Source: a virus. Taken from it: a stretch of DNA of 54,778 bases. A program made the position numbers and the translations under genes. This document shows, in pieces, positions 1 to 9,756 of the stretch (the stretch's first letter is position 1; every line of letters starts with the position of its first letter). Under the pieces are notes generated by a model. That model was not told the origin of the DNA. It ran no database searches and worked only from the letters and a program-made list of their open reading frames with translations. The stretch is taken from positions 1 through 54,778 of IMG/VR virus record IMGVR_UViG_3300028400_000008; one strand, 5' to 3'.

Positions 1-127
1 TGAAGCGAACCAATACTGGTGCAAGGACAATTAGAACCACAATACTTACTACATCGAACATCTCATACCCCTTCTTCATTTAATTTCACCCACCAACAAT
101 AGGTACTCCTGGAACCACAGGGGGGGG
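1..127. repeat. Direct terminal overlap, copy 1
   Basis: Bases 1-127 are identical to 54652-54778, including the run of eight G at the right edge. A 127-base exact overlap is what a de Bruijn assembler with k=127 leaves on a circular contig, so I read it as an assembly join. It could mean a circularly permuted or terminally redundant linear genome. It does not mark the true ends. The 3' coding part of the membrane-protein gene at 54578-54730 is duplicated here. Confidence 0.9.
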
Positions 128-195
128 TATCACCTTTGACGGTACTTGACACTTAGTGGAGTGGTTAAGCTCACACATTTTCACAATAAGCAATC

Positions 196-354
196 ATGTT
201 AGGCAGCATCTACAACAAACGCACTTGCGCATACGCCGTTGACTCAATCGAGCATCCGTATGTGTTGAATTACCAAACAGCAACTATTTATGCTATCAAG
301 CAATTGCGTCCATTGAGAACCAAATCATATCGGTTCAGGTGGTGGTTCAAATGA
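196..354 (+). CDS. Possible 52-aa basic protein upstream of the terminase
   Basis: An ATG-to-TGA frame of 53 codons lies in the otherwise empty leader before the packaging genes. The product ends in an Arg/Trp/Phe-rich basic tail. No convincing ribosome site precedes the ATG, and the only in-frame support is that the frame stays open through an octamer site at 341-348. It resembles nothing I recognise. It may be chance; the rest of 128-390 shows only the promoter described separately. Confidence 0.25.
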   Translation: MLGSIYNKRTCAYAVDSIEHPYVLNYQTATIYAIKQLRPLRTKSYRFRWWFK

Positions 355-363
355 TAAAATAGA

Positions 364-384
364 TATAATTCTTGCAAAAAAGGA
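364..384 (+). promoter_or_regulatory. -10 element and ribosome site before the late genes
   Basis: TATAAT at 364-369 is a good sigma70-type -10 box; no clear -35 is visible. AAGGA at 380-384 sits 6 nt before ATG 391 and decides the start of the first terminase gene, over an in-frame TTG at 385. The AT-rich string at 354-366 resembles part of the element repeated among the right-end cassettes. Confidence 0.45.
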
Positions 385-390
385 TTGACA

Positions 391-1080
391 ATGGGCAGAG
401 AGAGCTTGTTGAAAAAAGATGAGCTGAATGTCGATGACTTCATAAGTGCGCTACCGATAAAGGCAAGAGACAGAATAAGCAATGAGGATATGGAGGAGCT
501 TGACAGGCTGCAAAGGAAGTTTGGGTTCACAAGAAACGAACTTCTTGATAGCGTTGTAAAGTACTCATCTATCCTGGAGAAAAGAAAGACAAACTTCAAC
601 CATTTCGTGAACGCCATCATATTCATAAACTTCCTAAACCTTGGCGACAGCAAGAGCGATGCGTACAGGAAGACATTTCCAGAAAGACTAAAAAACAAAA
701 AAGGCGAATGGCTCACGCCAGACCAGATAGCGGTCAAGGCAAATAACTTCTATAACAACGATTTGGTGCAAAGCATGATAGAGATGCTACCGATGACGAA
801 CAATCTACTCTTTTTTAATGAGAGGATGAAGGCTATGAGGATAGCTGTTGATTTAATGGAAAACGCATCAAGCGACAAGGTAAAGATAGAAGCAGTAAAG
901 GTGGTTCTCGACAATACTAAGCCACCAGAAGAGATAAATGTAAATCTTAAAACCGATAGTAGGGCCGATGAACTGTTTGAGAAGTTGAGAACCACTGCTG
1001 AGCAGCAGGCAAGGCTGATAGAAAAAGGCCTTGATACGAATGAAATAATAAATGTGGAGTTGGATGATGAAACTGAATGA
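391..1080 (+). CDS. terS: Putative terminase small subunit
   Basis: This would be the DNA-recognition subunit of the packaging motor. The 229-aa product has a helical N-terminal part, a central segment of the form found in small terminases (a growing-family Ala/Tyr/Arg segment followed by helices around residues 75-130), then a segment around 150-180 with regularly spaced Met, Lys and Ala before a Pro-Pro, and a charged C-terminus. It lies directly upstream of, and overlaps, the large subunit gene, the usual order. ATG 391 is chosen because a good AAGGA lies six bases upstream. The assignment rests on general pattern and position; sequence similarity to any one family is not obvious by eye. 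Confidence 0.65.
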   Translation: MGRESLLKKDELNVDDFISALPIKARDRISNEDMEELDRLQRKFGFTRNELLDSVVKYSSILEKRKTNFNHFVNAIIFINFLNLGDSKSDAYRKTFPERLKNKKGEWLTPDQIAVKANNFYNNDLVQSMIEMLPMTNNLLFFNERMKAMRIAVDLMENASSDKVKIEAVKVVLDNTKPPEEINVNLKTDSRADELFEKLRTTAEQQARLIEKGLDTNEIINVELDDETE

Positions 1081-2581
1081 ATATCTTGAAAAAGTAGATT
1101 ATAGATGGGAGAAATATAAGCCTTCAGTTGAAGCGCTAATGTTTGCAAATTTTATAAATATGGTGAACGCAGATAGGGGCGGAGAAGAGAACAGAACCCC
1201 ATTGGCACATTTGCATCTATTGGATACTATATTTAGTAAGACAAAAAGACATGTGGTTTGTGCCCACAGAGGGTTTGCAAAGACTACGCTACTAATGGAG
1301 TATCTGTTTTTGTTTCTTGCCGTTATGGGAGGAAGGTTTCCTAAATTCAATAAAAGCGTAAATGTTCTTATGTTCGTTGTAAACGCAATGGAGAAGGGTG
1401 GTTCCGATATACGAAGAAACATAGAGCACAGATACAAAAACTCATCATTCTTGCAAGACGAGCTTATTAAATTCAGTGCTACAGAAGGAAGAATATATGC
1501 TATGAATAAAGATGGGATAGAGGTAGCCGCAAGAATATTCGGAGCAAGGACTGGAGTGAGGGGGTTCAAGGAGTTTGGAGAAAGACCTAAGCTTGCGATT
1601 ATAGACGACATTATAAAAGACAATGAATTAAGTGAACCTTTTATGAATAGAATGAACGACTTGCTTGACAAGGGAGTATCAAACGCATTGCATCCATCCG
1701 TAAAAAAGACGATTTTCATAGGAACGCCATTTATGGAGAGCGATCCGCTCGTTAAAAAGATAAGCAATCCACATTGGAAGGCAAGCGTGTATCCAGTGGC
1801 TGAGAAGTTTCCTTGCAAGAAGGAAGAATTCAGATCATCATGGCCAGATAGATTTACATTTGACTATGTGCTCGACCAGTACAAATCGTTAAAAGCGGAT
1901 GGAAACGAACACGCTTTTTTTCAAGAGCTAATGCTTAAAATAAACTCTGACGAGCAGAGGCTAATAGAGGATATATCATTTATAGAACCACCGAGCTACA
2001 AGGCTTGTAACATCTATTTTACTACGGACTTTGCCACTGGTGGTTCAAGCAAGAACGACTATTCCGTTATAAGCGTATGGGCTGCAACGAAAGATGAAAA
2101 GCTTGTACTGATAGACGGAATATGCAAAAGACAAACGATGGACAAAAACATAGACGATTTATTCTATCTCGCCGCCCAATATAAGCCAATTCAGATTGGA
2201 CTTGAAGTATCTGGAGCGCAGCAGGGGTTCTTGACCTGGATACAAAAAGAAATGATCAAAAAAGGTATATTTTTCCAGATAAAAGAAGTTAGACCGCTAA
2301 AAGACAAATTCAGCAGGTTTTATGATGCACTTCCTATGCTAAAGAGTGGCAAGGTTCAATTTTCGACAAAGCTTCCAAAAGAGTTTGTATTAGAATTGAA
2401 AAATGAAATAAGCAAAGTAACGATGAGAGGTTTTAGAAGTGAGCATGACGATGTGCTCGACACTATCTCAATGCTGCTAAATTTGGATGTAGTGTATCCA
2501 AGCATGGCACAAATAGATACTGAAAGTTCAGTTTACGATGATGATTTTGAATATGATGAGGTAGGCGATTTATATGATTGA
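1067..2581 (+). CDS. terL: Terminase large subunit (packaging ATPase-nuclease)
   Basis: Motor that pumps DNA into the prohead and cuts concatemers. A Walker A-like loop with the deviant form HRGFAKTT lies at residues 67-74, and a Walker B ending Asp-Asp at about 183. The C-terminal RNase H-like nuclease shows its three acidic clusters: Thr-Asp-Phe near 320, Gly-Leu-Glu near 385 and His-Asp-Asp near 461. The length, 504 aa, is typical of the family. Possible starts are ATG 1052, 1064 and 1067; GGAG at 1056-1059 is best placed for 1067. It overlaps the small-subunit gene by 14 bases and the next gene by 8. An octamer pair (1985 and 2039) lies inside. Confidence 0.92.
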   Translation: MKLNEYLEKVDYRWEKYKPSVEALMFANFINMVNADRGGEENRTPLAHLHLLDTIFSKTKRHVVCAHRGFAKTTLLMEYLFLFLAVMGGRFPKFNKSVNVLMFVVNAMEKGGSDIRRNIEHRYKNSSFLQDELIKFSATEGRIYAMNKDGIEVAARIFGARTGVRGFKEFGERPKLAIIDDIIKDNELSEPFMNRMNDLLDKGVSNALHPSVKKTIFIGTPFMESDPLVKKISNPHWKASVYPVAEKFPCKKEEFRSSWPDRFTFDYVLDQYKSLKADGNEHAFFQELMLKINSDEQRLIEDISFIEPPSYKACNIYFTTDFATGGSSKNDYSVISVWAATKDEKLVLIDGICKRQTMDKNIDDLFYLAAQYKPIQIGLEVSGAQQGFLTWIQKEMIKKGIFFQIKEVRPLKDKFSRFYDALPMLKSGKVQFSTKLPKEFVLELKNEISKVTMRGFRSEHDDVLDTISMLLNLDVVYPSMAQIDTESSVYDDDFEYDEVGDLYD

Positions 2582-3185
2582 TATAGTAAAAGACATAAAA
2601 GTTCTTGTGCCAAATACTTCATATAGCGATGAAGAGATAGCAAGAATAGTTGATATGGTATTCGATGAGATACAGGCTGAAGTAAAGCCGTTCAAATCCG
2701 CATTCAAGGTAACGCTTTATAAAGATACGGATGAATACGACTTGAATGAAATAGTGGAGGCTCAAGCGAATCTCGCTAACGAAAATCTGCATTTGCTTGA
2801 GATAACTCACATATCGGACCCACTTGGACTTGGAGCGAGACTTGTAAACAATGTCCTTGCGCAGGTGGTTCCAAAGAAGGATGGAGACTACATAATAGCA
2901 TTCGCCAATCTTGTGTTTGATTCATTTGACGCTATTCCAAGAAACGATAAATTCAAAATGAGACATGCGATTATATATGGAGCGACATCGAAGATAGTCG
3001 AGGCGCTTGGCCAGCAAGACCAAGAACAATATGCGAATCTTTTGTATCAGAGATTTTACAACGCAAAAAAGAAGCTTGCACAAATGGAACCACAATTCCT
3101 TGATTTCTCGATGCATATAGATAGTTGGCAATTCGATAACAAAGAGATATATTTTGATGGGAGATTGACAGATGTGGAATCTTAA
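2574..3185 (+). CDS. Putative head-tail connector / virion protein, 203 aa
   Basis: No family recognised with certainty. The product is mixed alpha/beta with many acidic residues and a Tyr/Phe-rich C-terminal third. It starts eight bases before the end of terL and overlaps the fibre gene by 14 bases, so translation of all three is probably coupled. Place and size fit a tail adaptor or the protein adjoining the terminase in N4-like phages. Assignment is from context only. Confidence 0.4.
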   Translation: MIDIVKDIKVLVPNTSYSDEEIARIVDMVFDEIQAEVKPFKSAFKVTLYKDTDEYDLNEIVEAQANLANENLHLLEITHISDPLGLGARLVNNVLAQVVPKKDGDYIIAFANLVFDSFDAIPRNDKFKMRHAIIYGATSKIVEALGQQDQEQYANLLYQRFYNAKKKLAQMEPQFLDFSMHIDSWQFDNKEIYFDGRLTDVES

Positions 3186-6100
3186 CGATGTAGATTTGCA
3201 GAAAAAATACATAGAAGACCAGATAGCTGCGATAGTAAAAAAAATAGAAGATACTCTTGGCTTCACGGAGCTTGATACGCTACTTCACAATGTGGACAAA
3301 GTCTATGAGATATCACAAAACTCTGCGACACTGATGGAGCTTGTAGACATTAAGACAGAGCTGACAAATTTAAGCAATCACATAAACGATATCATTGCCG
3401 TTGAGCCAGTAGCTGACAATATTGGTAAAATGGTAGATATAGCGAACAATCTATCAATACTATTGGATATCTTCAATAATCTATCACATATAGTCACAGA
3501 TTCACAAAATATAGGAAGTATAAAGACTGTATCGCAAAGCATAGACTCGGTAAATACGGTTGCAACAGATAAAGCAAACATCGATGCAGTAGCTTTAAAT
3601 AAAAGCAATATAGATAATGTCGCTGGGAATAAAGCTAATATAGATACTGTTGCAAACAACATAGCATCTATCGTTAATGTAGCGCTCGATCTGCTAAAAG
3701 TTGCAAATGTGAGCGACAATATAGATAGCGTAAACAATGTATCTGCAAATATGCAAAAAGTTGATGTCGTTAGCGCCAATATTGGCAAGGTGGTTCAGGT
3801 AGCCAACGACAAAGCCAATATCGATGCCGTATCATCAGATTTGCTAAACATTGACAATGTGGCATCTAATAAAACAAATATAGACAATGTAGCGTCGATT
3901 AAAGATGATGTTGTAACAGTATCGCAAAACAAAGATGATGTAGTAACTGTATCTCAGAATATTGACAATGTAAATGCAGTCGCTGGCGATAAAGCAAATA
4001 TAGATGCGGTGGTTCAAAACAAGCAAAATATAGATTCAGTTGCAACCAATATTGTAAATGTAAACAAAGTTGCACAAAACGAAGCGAACATAAACGCTGT
4101 AGCTGCAAACGAGCCTGATATAGATACAGTATCTCAAAATGTATCCGATGTGAATACTGTCGCTCAAAGCATTCAAGATGTTCAGAATGTATCAAGCAAT
4201 ATAAACGATGTGTACAATTATGCGGACACATACTTGGGAAGCAAAAATAGCGAGCCAAACACGAGAAACGATGGAAGCCAGTTAATTGTTGGAGATTTGT
4301 ATTTCAATACTCAAACTGGATTAATGAATGTGTGGGATGGGTCTCAGTGGAAAGCTGCATACGCTTCCGTAAATGCATACAACAAAGATGAGTCAGATGC
4401 GAGATATGAAAGACTTGCAAACAAACTAACATCGTTTCAAACGACACCAGACGACACGCACTACCCTACCGAAAAACTGGTAAAAGACAGTCTTGACTTA
4501 AAAGCTGATAAAGGCGATACATACACAAAAAGTGAAGTCGATAGCTCACTAGCATTGAAAGAGGATAAAGCCAACAAGGTTACATCATTTGGAACCACCC
4601 CATCTGACGATAAATATCCTTCTGAGAAATTGGTAAAAGACAGCCTTGATACGAAAGCTAATGCTGCTAATGTATATTCAAGAAGCACGATTGATGATAA
4701 GCTGAGCCTAAAAGCAGACCAAACATCACTTGATAGCCATACCTCAGATACAAACAATCCTCATCAAGTAACAAAAGAGCAAGTTGGACTTGGAAATGTG
4801 GACAATACATCTGATTTGGACAAGCCAATATCTACTGCTGCGCAAACAGCTTTAAACAATAAGGCAAATAAAAATCTTGATAATGTTGATGCTAGTGATG
4901 TTTTGAATAAGGTTAAGGCTGTTGATGGTAGTGGTTCTGGACTTGATGCAGAGCTATTGGTCGGTAAAAGCCTTGAGCAACTTGAGGGCCGTGTAATGTC
5001 TAAAGCTGAATTTGAAGCTTTAGCAGAGGTTAGAAGGAAGCAATATGCTGGTAGCGGATTTATGGAATGGGGCGGTATTAGACCAGGGTATGTCGGTATT
5101 AATAAAGGAATGTGGGTATACAACGCACCTACTCAGTACTGGGCTGAGGCTGGTAAATTGTTTATTGGTAATAATTCGTACACACCTGTTGTAAATATTA
5201 ACGGGTACAGGACGAGATTATTAGGTTTGCATACATATGGTGCGTTAGATGCGGCAGATAACTTAATAAAAACACCGCAACCACCTACATCTTTAGCAGC
5301 AATAACAGATAGTACTAATCTACCTGTAGATATGAAACAGGGTGATTTTGCTATCCTGAATGACTTGGATAGAAATCTTACTTCATTTTTAACATACAGG
5401 GGTTCTGATAGGATTTCTTCATATACATATGTTAATGGTAGTAATACCATTACGATAGAAGATGATTCTAATACAAGTAGTGGTTATGTTACATTGAATC
5501 TGAAATTGATTAAGGGATGTCGCTATGCTATATCAGTTACTGTCGATAAAGCATTTACTCAAGAAAGTGGATTTAACAACTTTGTTTACAATGGGCAAAC
5601 TGTTTTCAGTAAGACTGGAACAACTGGCTCAACTGATGAACAAGTATTTGAATTTATTGCTTCAGAATCGACATATATAGCACTATATGCTAATGATGTC
5701 ACAGTTACTTATACAGTAAATTATTTGAAACAGCTCGAACCAGCCCCTATCGTAGCGCTACAAGACATATCAGCAGGCACGGACATTTACCAAAATACAG
5801 ATAAATTCGAAGCCAGAGATTCAGTATCCAGACAAGATTTGGTATTCCTTGAATCTTGGCACGAAGATATTTCTGAAAAAGATGTCGTCTATCCTTATGG
5901 AAACATTCAGTATCGTGGTAATGATGTAGATGGACTATCGGGTATAACAGATACTACTTGGTTTAGTGGATATGATACTTATAGTTTATTTGGTAATTGG
6001 CAAGAACCAGGAGCATTAGTAGGTAAAGGTTATAGATGGAGTCAGTTATCTGAAGCCGATAAGATTAAATTGGCTTCTAACCCTGATAACAATATTTATA

Positions 6101-8370
6101 AAGATGGGGATAAATGGATACAGGTAAGATACAGGATTAGGGTTGCTAAAGGTTTAGGAAATGAGTGGAAAAATCCTGGCACAAGAAATGATTTACAACT
6201 AACATATAAAGGTTACTGGTGGGTTATAACAAAAGGAAAACAAGTAAGTATTGATTATGACTTTGATAGTGCAAATGGAAACAATAATGGTCACAGATTT
6301 TTACGATATTTACATGGTGGAGGTTCAACTGTTAATGGATGTCAAATAGGAACTTGGGGAATAGAAGATATTAATCAAGCAGGTTATGGTTTCGCTCTTC
6401 CAATAGCTCTCATCCAAAGACGAAACCAAGGTGCTTACCATCCTGTTTACAACCCAGAAGGCTCAGCTTTATTCGCTTACGATGATGGTTCAACAGGACC
6501 TGACGCAGTGGAATGGTGGCAATTGCCAGATGGGTATGTTGCTTCTATGTCTGATTGTTTCAACCCAGACAAAATCGCTTGTATTCGTCCTTCAGACAAT
6601 TCGGTTGAAACATTGGCAACCTATAATAACGATACCTCTGATGATAAAAATGGATTTAAGATTACAGGTCTTATTGAAAGCGGTAAATCAGGAAGACCAG
6701 ATGGATTGTATGCGGATGAAATCAATGAGAGAGATGTGGAAGACTTAAGAATATCTGCACATAAAAAGCCATTTAGAGAAATATTAGACGAATGGAACAG
6801 AAAGGCTATTATTGGTAAAGTTAGAGGTAAGGATGGTGAATGGCTATATGGAGGTCACAGCGTATTAAAAAAATCAATAGAATGGAGCGGGACAGGAACA
6901 AGATTATATCTTGGCAAAATAGATAAAAAAACTCAAGAAAAGCTAATTTCTATATTTTCCTATCAAGGTAATTACTTAAGCAGTGGGGAACATCTATATC
7001 TGACTGATAGAAATGGCAATAAGCATATTGTTAACTATCAAACATTGCTTGATATTGATTACAATGATGTATATCTTGATTTTTATCACAATACCGACAT
7101 TTATAACAATATAGAGGTTGGGGATAAAGTATGTTTCTTAATTTGGAAAAAAGCAGATGGAAGTGAAGTGATAGTGCCGATAGGTACATTTGAAAAATCA
7201 TATACCTACAACAACACCTTAACCCACACGGAAATCATCGGTGACCCAAGAAAACTAAAAGATAGGGTTGAATATACAGTAACCTCAACTGATGAAATAA
7301 TTTCATTACATAAAAATGAATACATCTTATGCCAAGATGCTACAAATAATGGTGGGGTAGCTGGGCATTATTACAGATGGAAAGGTGGTTCAATAAATTC
7401 AATTCATACCAACAGTAATGATACATCTTTGTCTGTAAACACTGAAGGTGGGAAAATTGATTTCAGCGATACAACTTTATGGATAGATTTAGGAACAGAT
7501 GGGAACAGAGGCGGGTATCCTGACGAATGGTTTGAAAAAGGTATAGAAGGAACACCACTTGTAGTAGGTGAAGAGGGTGAGAGTTTATTACCTCCTGATC
7601 TCACTTGGAATAATAGCAATGCAATTCAAGTAAAACTTAGTAGAAAAAACATAAATGCAGATAGATTTAAAAAATTATTAGTATCTAAAAAAGATGGTGC
7701 GTTTGTAGAATGTACATATGGTAGTGCCGATTATCCGTTAAAAGGTAATATTAATATAACACATAATACTTTAACATTTAATATCGTCCAATCTTACTCA
7801 GATTTAGGGTACTCTTCGAAAGAAGAGATGTTAGACCTAATGGTTGTGTTAGTAACTTATGAAACCAAAGCTAATTTCTTGGAATTAGCAGATGTTGGTG
7901 CAAGAGTATTGGTGCTGGATGAAGTCAACCATCTCAGAGGAGCTCGTGATTTTGAATGGGGGGCAGCAATTTGCAATAGTATATTGAACAAAGTTGGAAT
8001 AAACGGGGAAGGAGGCAGAGGAGTAACAAGATTTGGATATGTTTATCAATATTATTTACGACACGCTTTTAACAATGAGATTGGAGGATACCATTTACAA
8101 ACTCCAATACATAAAGAATTAACATATAATGTAAATGCCACAATCCCTATGGCAAAAACTTTGCCTTTTCTTACTGTTAGAAACAATAGAGCATATCTCC
8201 AATATGTATTTAAAGAACTAAAATACGATACGGATAACGGTACTTGGGGAGATGATAATAAGTTCCAAATTACCAATAAGGTATCTACAATTACAGATTT
8301 AAATGGCAATAGAGTTCTTTATGGACAAAAGAGATTTGCATTACCATATTTCATAGACGAGGAGCTATAA
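3172..8370 (+). CDS. Large tail fibre / receptor-binding protein, 1,732 aa
   Basis: Long modular fibre, likely for host attachment. In order: a short N-terminal anchoring region (1-80); about 26 tandem ten-residue repeats around Asn-Ile-Asp-x-Val-(Ala/Ser) (83-348); a module with Gly-Asp-Leu-Tyr-Phe-Asn common in phage fibres (350-410); two copies of a 47-residue module with KLVKDSL (420-515); a NNPHQVTKEQVGLGNVDNTS motif of the Phage_fiber_2 type (527-546); then a distal 1,150-residue part with an NQGAYHPVYNP segment seen in many phage tail proteins. From about 4,860 onward, codon choice shifts to GGT, GAT and TTA, and the genome octamer almost vanishes (one copy, 7384). That suggests a recently exchanged receptor-binding half. 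Confidence 0.8.
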   Translation: MWNLNDVDLQKKYIEDQIAAIVKKIEDTLGFTELDTLLHNVDKVYEISQNSATLMELVDIKTELTNLSNHINDIIAVEPVADNIGKMVDIANNLSILLDIFNNLSHIVTDSQNIGSIKTVSQSIDSVNTVATDKANIDAVALNKSNIDNVAGNKANIDTVANNIASIVNVALDLLKVANVSDNIDSVNNVSANMQKVDVVSANIGKVVQVANDKANIDAVSSDLLNIDNVASNKTNIDNVASIKDDVVTVSQNKDDVVTVSQNIDNVNAVAGDKANIDAVVQNKQNIDSVATNIVNVNKVAQNEANINAVAANEPDIDTVSQNVSDVNTVAQSIQDVQNVSSNINDVYNYADTYLGSKNSEPNTRNDGSQLIVGDLYFNTQTGLMNVWDGSQWKAAYASVNAYNKDESDARYERLANKLTSFQTTPDDTHYPTEKLVKDSLDLKADKGDTYTKSEVDSSLALKEDKANKVTSFGTTPSDDKYPSEKLVKDSLDTKANAANVYSRSTIDDKLSLKADQTSLDSHTSDTNNPHQVTKEQVGLGNVDNTSDLDKPISTAAQTALNNKANKNLDNVDASDVLNKVKAVDGSGSGLDAELLVGKSLEQLEGRVMSKAEFEALAEVRRKQYAGSGFMEWGGIRPGYVGINKGMWVYNAPTQYWAEAGKLFIGNNSYTPVVNINGYRTRLLGLHTYGALDAADNLIKTPQPPTSLAAITDSTNLPVDMKQGDFAILNDLDRNLTSFLTYRGSDRISSYTYVNGSNTITIEDDSNTSSGYVTLNLKLIKGCRYAISVTVDKAFTQESGFNNFVYNGQTVFSKTGTTGSTDEQVFEFIASESTYIALYANDVTVTYTVNYLKQLEPAPIVALQDISAGTDIYQNTDKFEARDSVSRQDLVFLESWHEDISEKDVVYPYGNIQYRGNDVDGLSGITDTTWFSGYDTYSLFGNWQEPGALVGKGYRWSQLSEADKIKLASNPDNNIYKDGDKWIQVRYRIRVAKGLGNEWKNPGTRNDLQLTYKGYWWVITKGKQVSIDYDFDSANGNNNGHRFLRYLHGGGSTVNGCQIGTWGIEDINQAGYGFALPIALIQRRNQGAYHPVYNPEGSALFAYDDGSTGPDAVEWWQLPDGYVASMSDCFNPDKIACIRPSDNSVETLATYNNDTSDDKNGFKITGLIESGKSGRPDGLYADEINERDVEDLRISAHKKPFREILDEWNRKAIIGKVRGKDGEWLYGGHSVLKKSIEWSGTGTRLYLGKIDKKTQEKLISIFSYQGNYLSSGEHLYLTDRNGNKHIVNYQTLLDIDYNDVYLDFYHNTDIYNNIEVGDKVCFLIWKKADGSEVIVPIGTFEKSYTYNNTLTHTEIIGDPRKLKDRVEYTVTSTDEIISLHKNEYILCQDATNNGGVAGHYYRWKGGSINSIHTNSNDTSLSVNTEGGKIDFSDTTLWIDLGTDGNRGGYPDEWFEKGIEGTPLVVGEEGESLLPPDLTWNNSNAIQVKLSRKNINADRFKKLLVSKKDGAFVECTYGSADYPLKGNINITHNTLTFNIVQSYSDLGYSSKEEMLDLMVVLVTYETKANFLELADVGARVLVLDEVNHLRGARDFEWGAAICNSILNKVGINGEGGRGVTRFGYVYQYYLRHAFNNEIGGYHLQTPIHKELTYNVNATIPMAKTLPFLTVRNNRAYLQYVFKELKYDTDNGTWGDDNKFQITNKVSTITDLNGNRVLYGQKRFALPYFIDEEL
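3418..4215 (+). repeat. Degenerate 30-bp tandem repeats in the fibre gene
   Basis: About 26 in-frame copies of a ten-residue unit (Asn-Ile-Asp-x-Val-Ala-x-Asn-Lys-x) give a 30-bp periodicity at DNA level. Copies differ mainly at third positions and at residues 4, 7 and 10, so they are old or are diversified under protein constraint. Such decapeptide arrays are expected to fold as an extended fibrous stalk. Confidence 0.8.
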
Positions 8371-9062
8371 TGAATAATTACGAACTTGCGATGAAGCAAA
8401 AGAAGCCAGTCAGAGTCGTGGCTCTTTTGCTTCAAGAATATCTTTACGAAAAAGCTAAAGTCGATAAGACAAAAGAGCTTGAAGAGCAATATGACGAAAT
8501 GATTTCTCAGCTAATCGAGGATGGATATAAATTAATAGTTTTTGATGAATATGAAGAAAAAATAAACGAAGAAACATTGGAAAATACCAAAGAACCGCTG
8601 CTTAGTGATGAACAGAAAGAAAAACTTGAACAATGCGATAAATGCAAGGTGGTTCCAAGTAAAGAGTTGTATATAAAAGAGAATTTTGAAGAGCCGATTT
8701 CTGAACCGATAGACGATTTTATTGATATGCTAAAAGAGTATGCGTTGAGCCTAATAAACAGCAAATTTGAAGAAGCTATGGATGATATAAGAAAAAAATA
8801 TCCTCAGCTTGAAATGTTATCTTGGGACAATCAGGAAAGAGAAGCAAGAGCATTTGTGGCAGATAACAATGCTTCAACTCCGCTCCTTGACCAAATTTCT
8901 GCAATTAGAAACATAGATAAAACGGAACTTGCAAATAGAATAATCGCAAAGGCTGATGCATACAAAACACTTGTCGGACAAGCAATTGGCAAGAGGCAAC
9001 TGCTTGAAGACATGATAGGCATGGCTGCAAGCGTAGATGAGCTTAAAGGCATAAAATGGTAA
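8370..9062 (+). CDS. Fibre-associated protein with DUF4376-like C-terminus
   Basis: 230 aa. The C-terminal 85 residues follow the DUF4376 pattern found in tail-fibre assembly or accessory proteins: Ser-Trp-Asp-x-Gln-x-x-Glu-Ala, then a Thr-Pro-Leu-Leu segment, then Gly-x-Arg-Gln-x-Leu near the end. The N-terminal part is acidic and predicted helical. The ATG overlaps the stop of the fibre gene (TAATG), which supports a coupled role as fibre chaperone or tip protein. One octamer at 8648 is read as Val-Val-Pro. Confidence 0.55.
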   Translation: MNNYELAMKQKKPVRVVALLLQEYLYEKAKVDKTKELEEQYDEMISQLIEDGYKLIVFDEYEEKINEETLENTKEPLLSDEQKEKLEQCDKCKVVPSKELYIKENFEEPISEPIDDFIDMLKEYALSLINSKFEEAMDDIRKKYPQLEMLSWDNQEREARAFVADNNASTPLLDQISAIRNIDKTELANRIIAKADAYKTLVGQAIGKRQLLEDMIGMAASVDELKGIKW

Positions 9063-9412
9063 AACATTTTGTATTGATGGTAATAGCGTTCATTGGGACC
9101 ACCTCGCTTAGCCCGATAGCATTTATAGTCAATGTAGCAAGAAAGCTATACAGAAACGATGATTTAGAAGACTACTTCAAAACGATAGCATTATCGTTCG
9201 ACCAAGCTGGTGGTTCTATTATTTATGGACAAGAAAACTTCACTATATCTTCATACACCTACTACTTATGCAAAAGCAAAAACAACAAATACGCATGCTC
9301 ATTTATGAAAATGATAGACGCTGTTTTCGGAAAAAACCACTGTAAAGAAAGCTATTACAATGAAATAAGAAGAGACCAAAAAGACATATATGAGATAAAG
9401 GAGTTGATATGA
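9056..9412 (+). CDS. Conserved phage inner-membrane protein of the lysis block
   Basis: 118 aa with an N-terminal membrane segment (residues 3-27). The rest follows a pattern common in small phage proteins beside lysis genes (DUF7338-like): an aspartate-glutamine before a Gly-Gly, a Thr-Ile-Ser-Ser stretch near 65, and a His-Cys pair near 98 before Lys-Glu-Ser. The function of that family is unknown to me. It overlaps both neighbours by a few bases, at the head of the lysis operon. Confidence 0.5.
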   Translation: MVKHFVLMVIAFIGTTSLSPIAFIVNVARKLYRNDDLEDYFKTIALSFDQAGGSIIYGQENFTISSYTYYLCKSKNNKYACSFMKMIDAVFGKNHCKESYYNEIRRDQKDIYEIKELI

Positions 9413-9756
9413 GAAAAAGCATAGAGCTGATAATTGAAACGATAATGATAGGACTATTCGGCATTGTAATGTTTGCTATGGTATCGAAGGGAGGTGAGCT
9501 TGAAGTCATCAATGACAATGTATCGCCTATAGGACACATATACAAGATAGACGGGTATTTTACACATTATGGAGATGGACCATTTGATTGGATGTATTTG
9601 AGCAATAAGACTGGAAATGCATACAAGCTTGAAGGAATGGATAGTAATACTGGATATTTGAAGTGGAGAAAATTTAACTTCAAGGATGCCAAAGCAATAC
9701 GAATAGACGATTTTATAGTGATCGACTACAAGGTGAATATAGATGTTCTTAGATAG
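9409..9756 (+). CDS. Single-pass membrane protein, 115 aa
   Basis: Not recognised. A hydrophobic segment at residues 8-26 is followed by a mixed, aromatic-rich soluble part that would be periplasmic if the N-terminus stays inside. The ATG overlaps the previous stop (ATGA), and the gene ends inside the i-spanin gene. Its place suggests a role in lysis or envelope modification. Confidence 0.5.
   Translation: MRKSIELIIETIMIGLFGIVMFAMVSKGGELEVINDNVSPIGHIYKIDGYFTHYGDGPFDWMYLSNKTGNAYKLEGMDSNTGYLKWRKFNFKDAKAIRIDDFIVIDYKVNIDVLR

Noticed and set aside
140-280. Possible tRNA because of an AGTGGTTAAGCTC string like a D-arm
   Set aside because: No acceptor stem, anticodon arm or T-arm could be built around it on either strand.
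288-737. 149-codon frame on the - strand
   Set aside because: Antisense to the small terminase gene and hydrophobic by reverse-complement artefact; no ribosome site.
3400-4215. CRISPR-like or microsatellite repeats
   Set aside because: The 30-bp periodicity follows in-frame protein repeats in the fibre gene.
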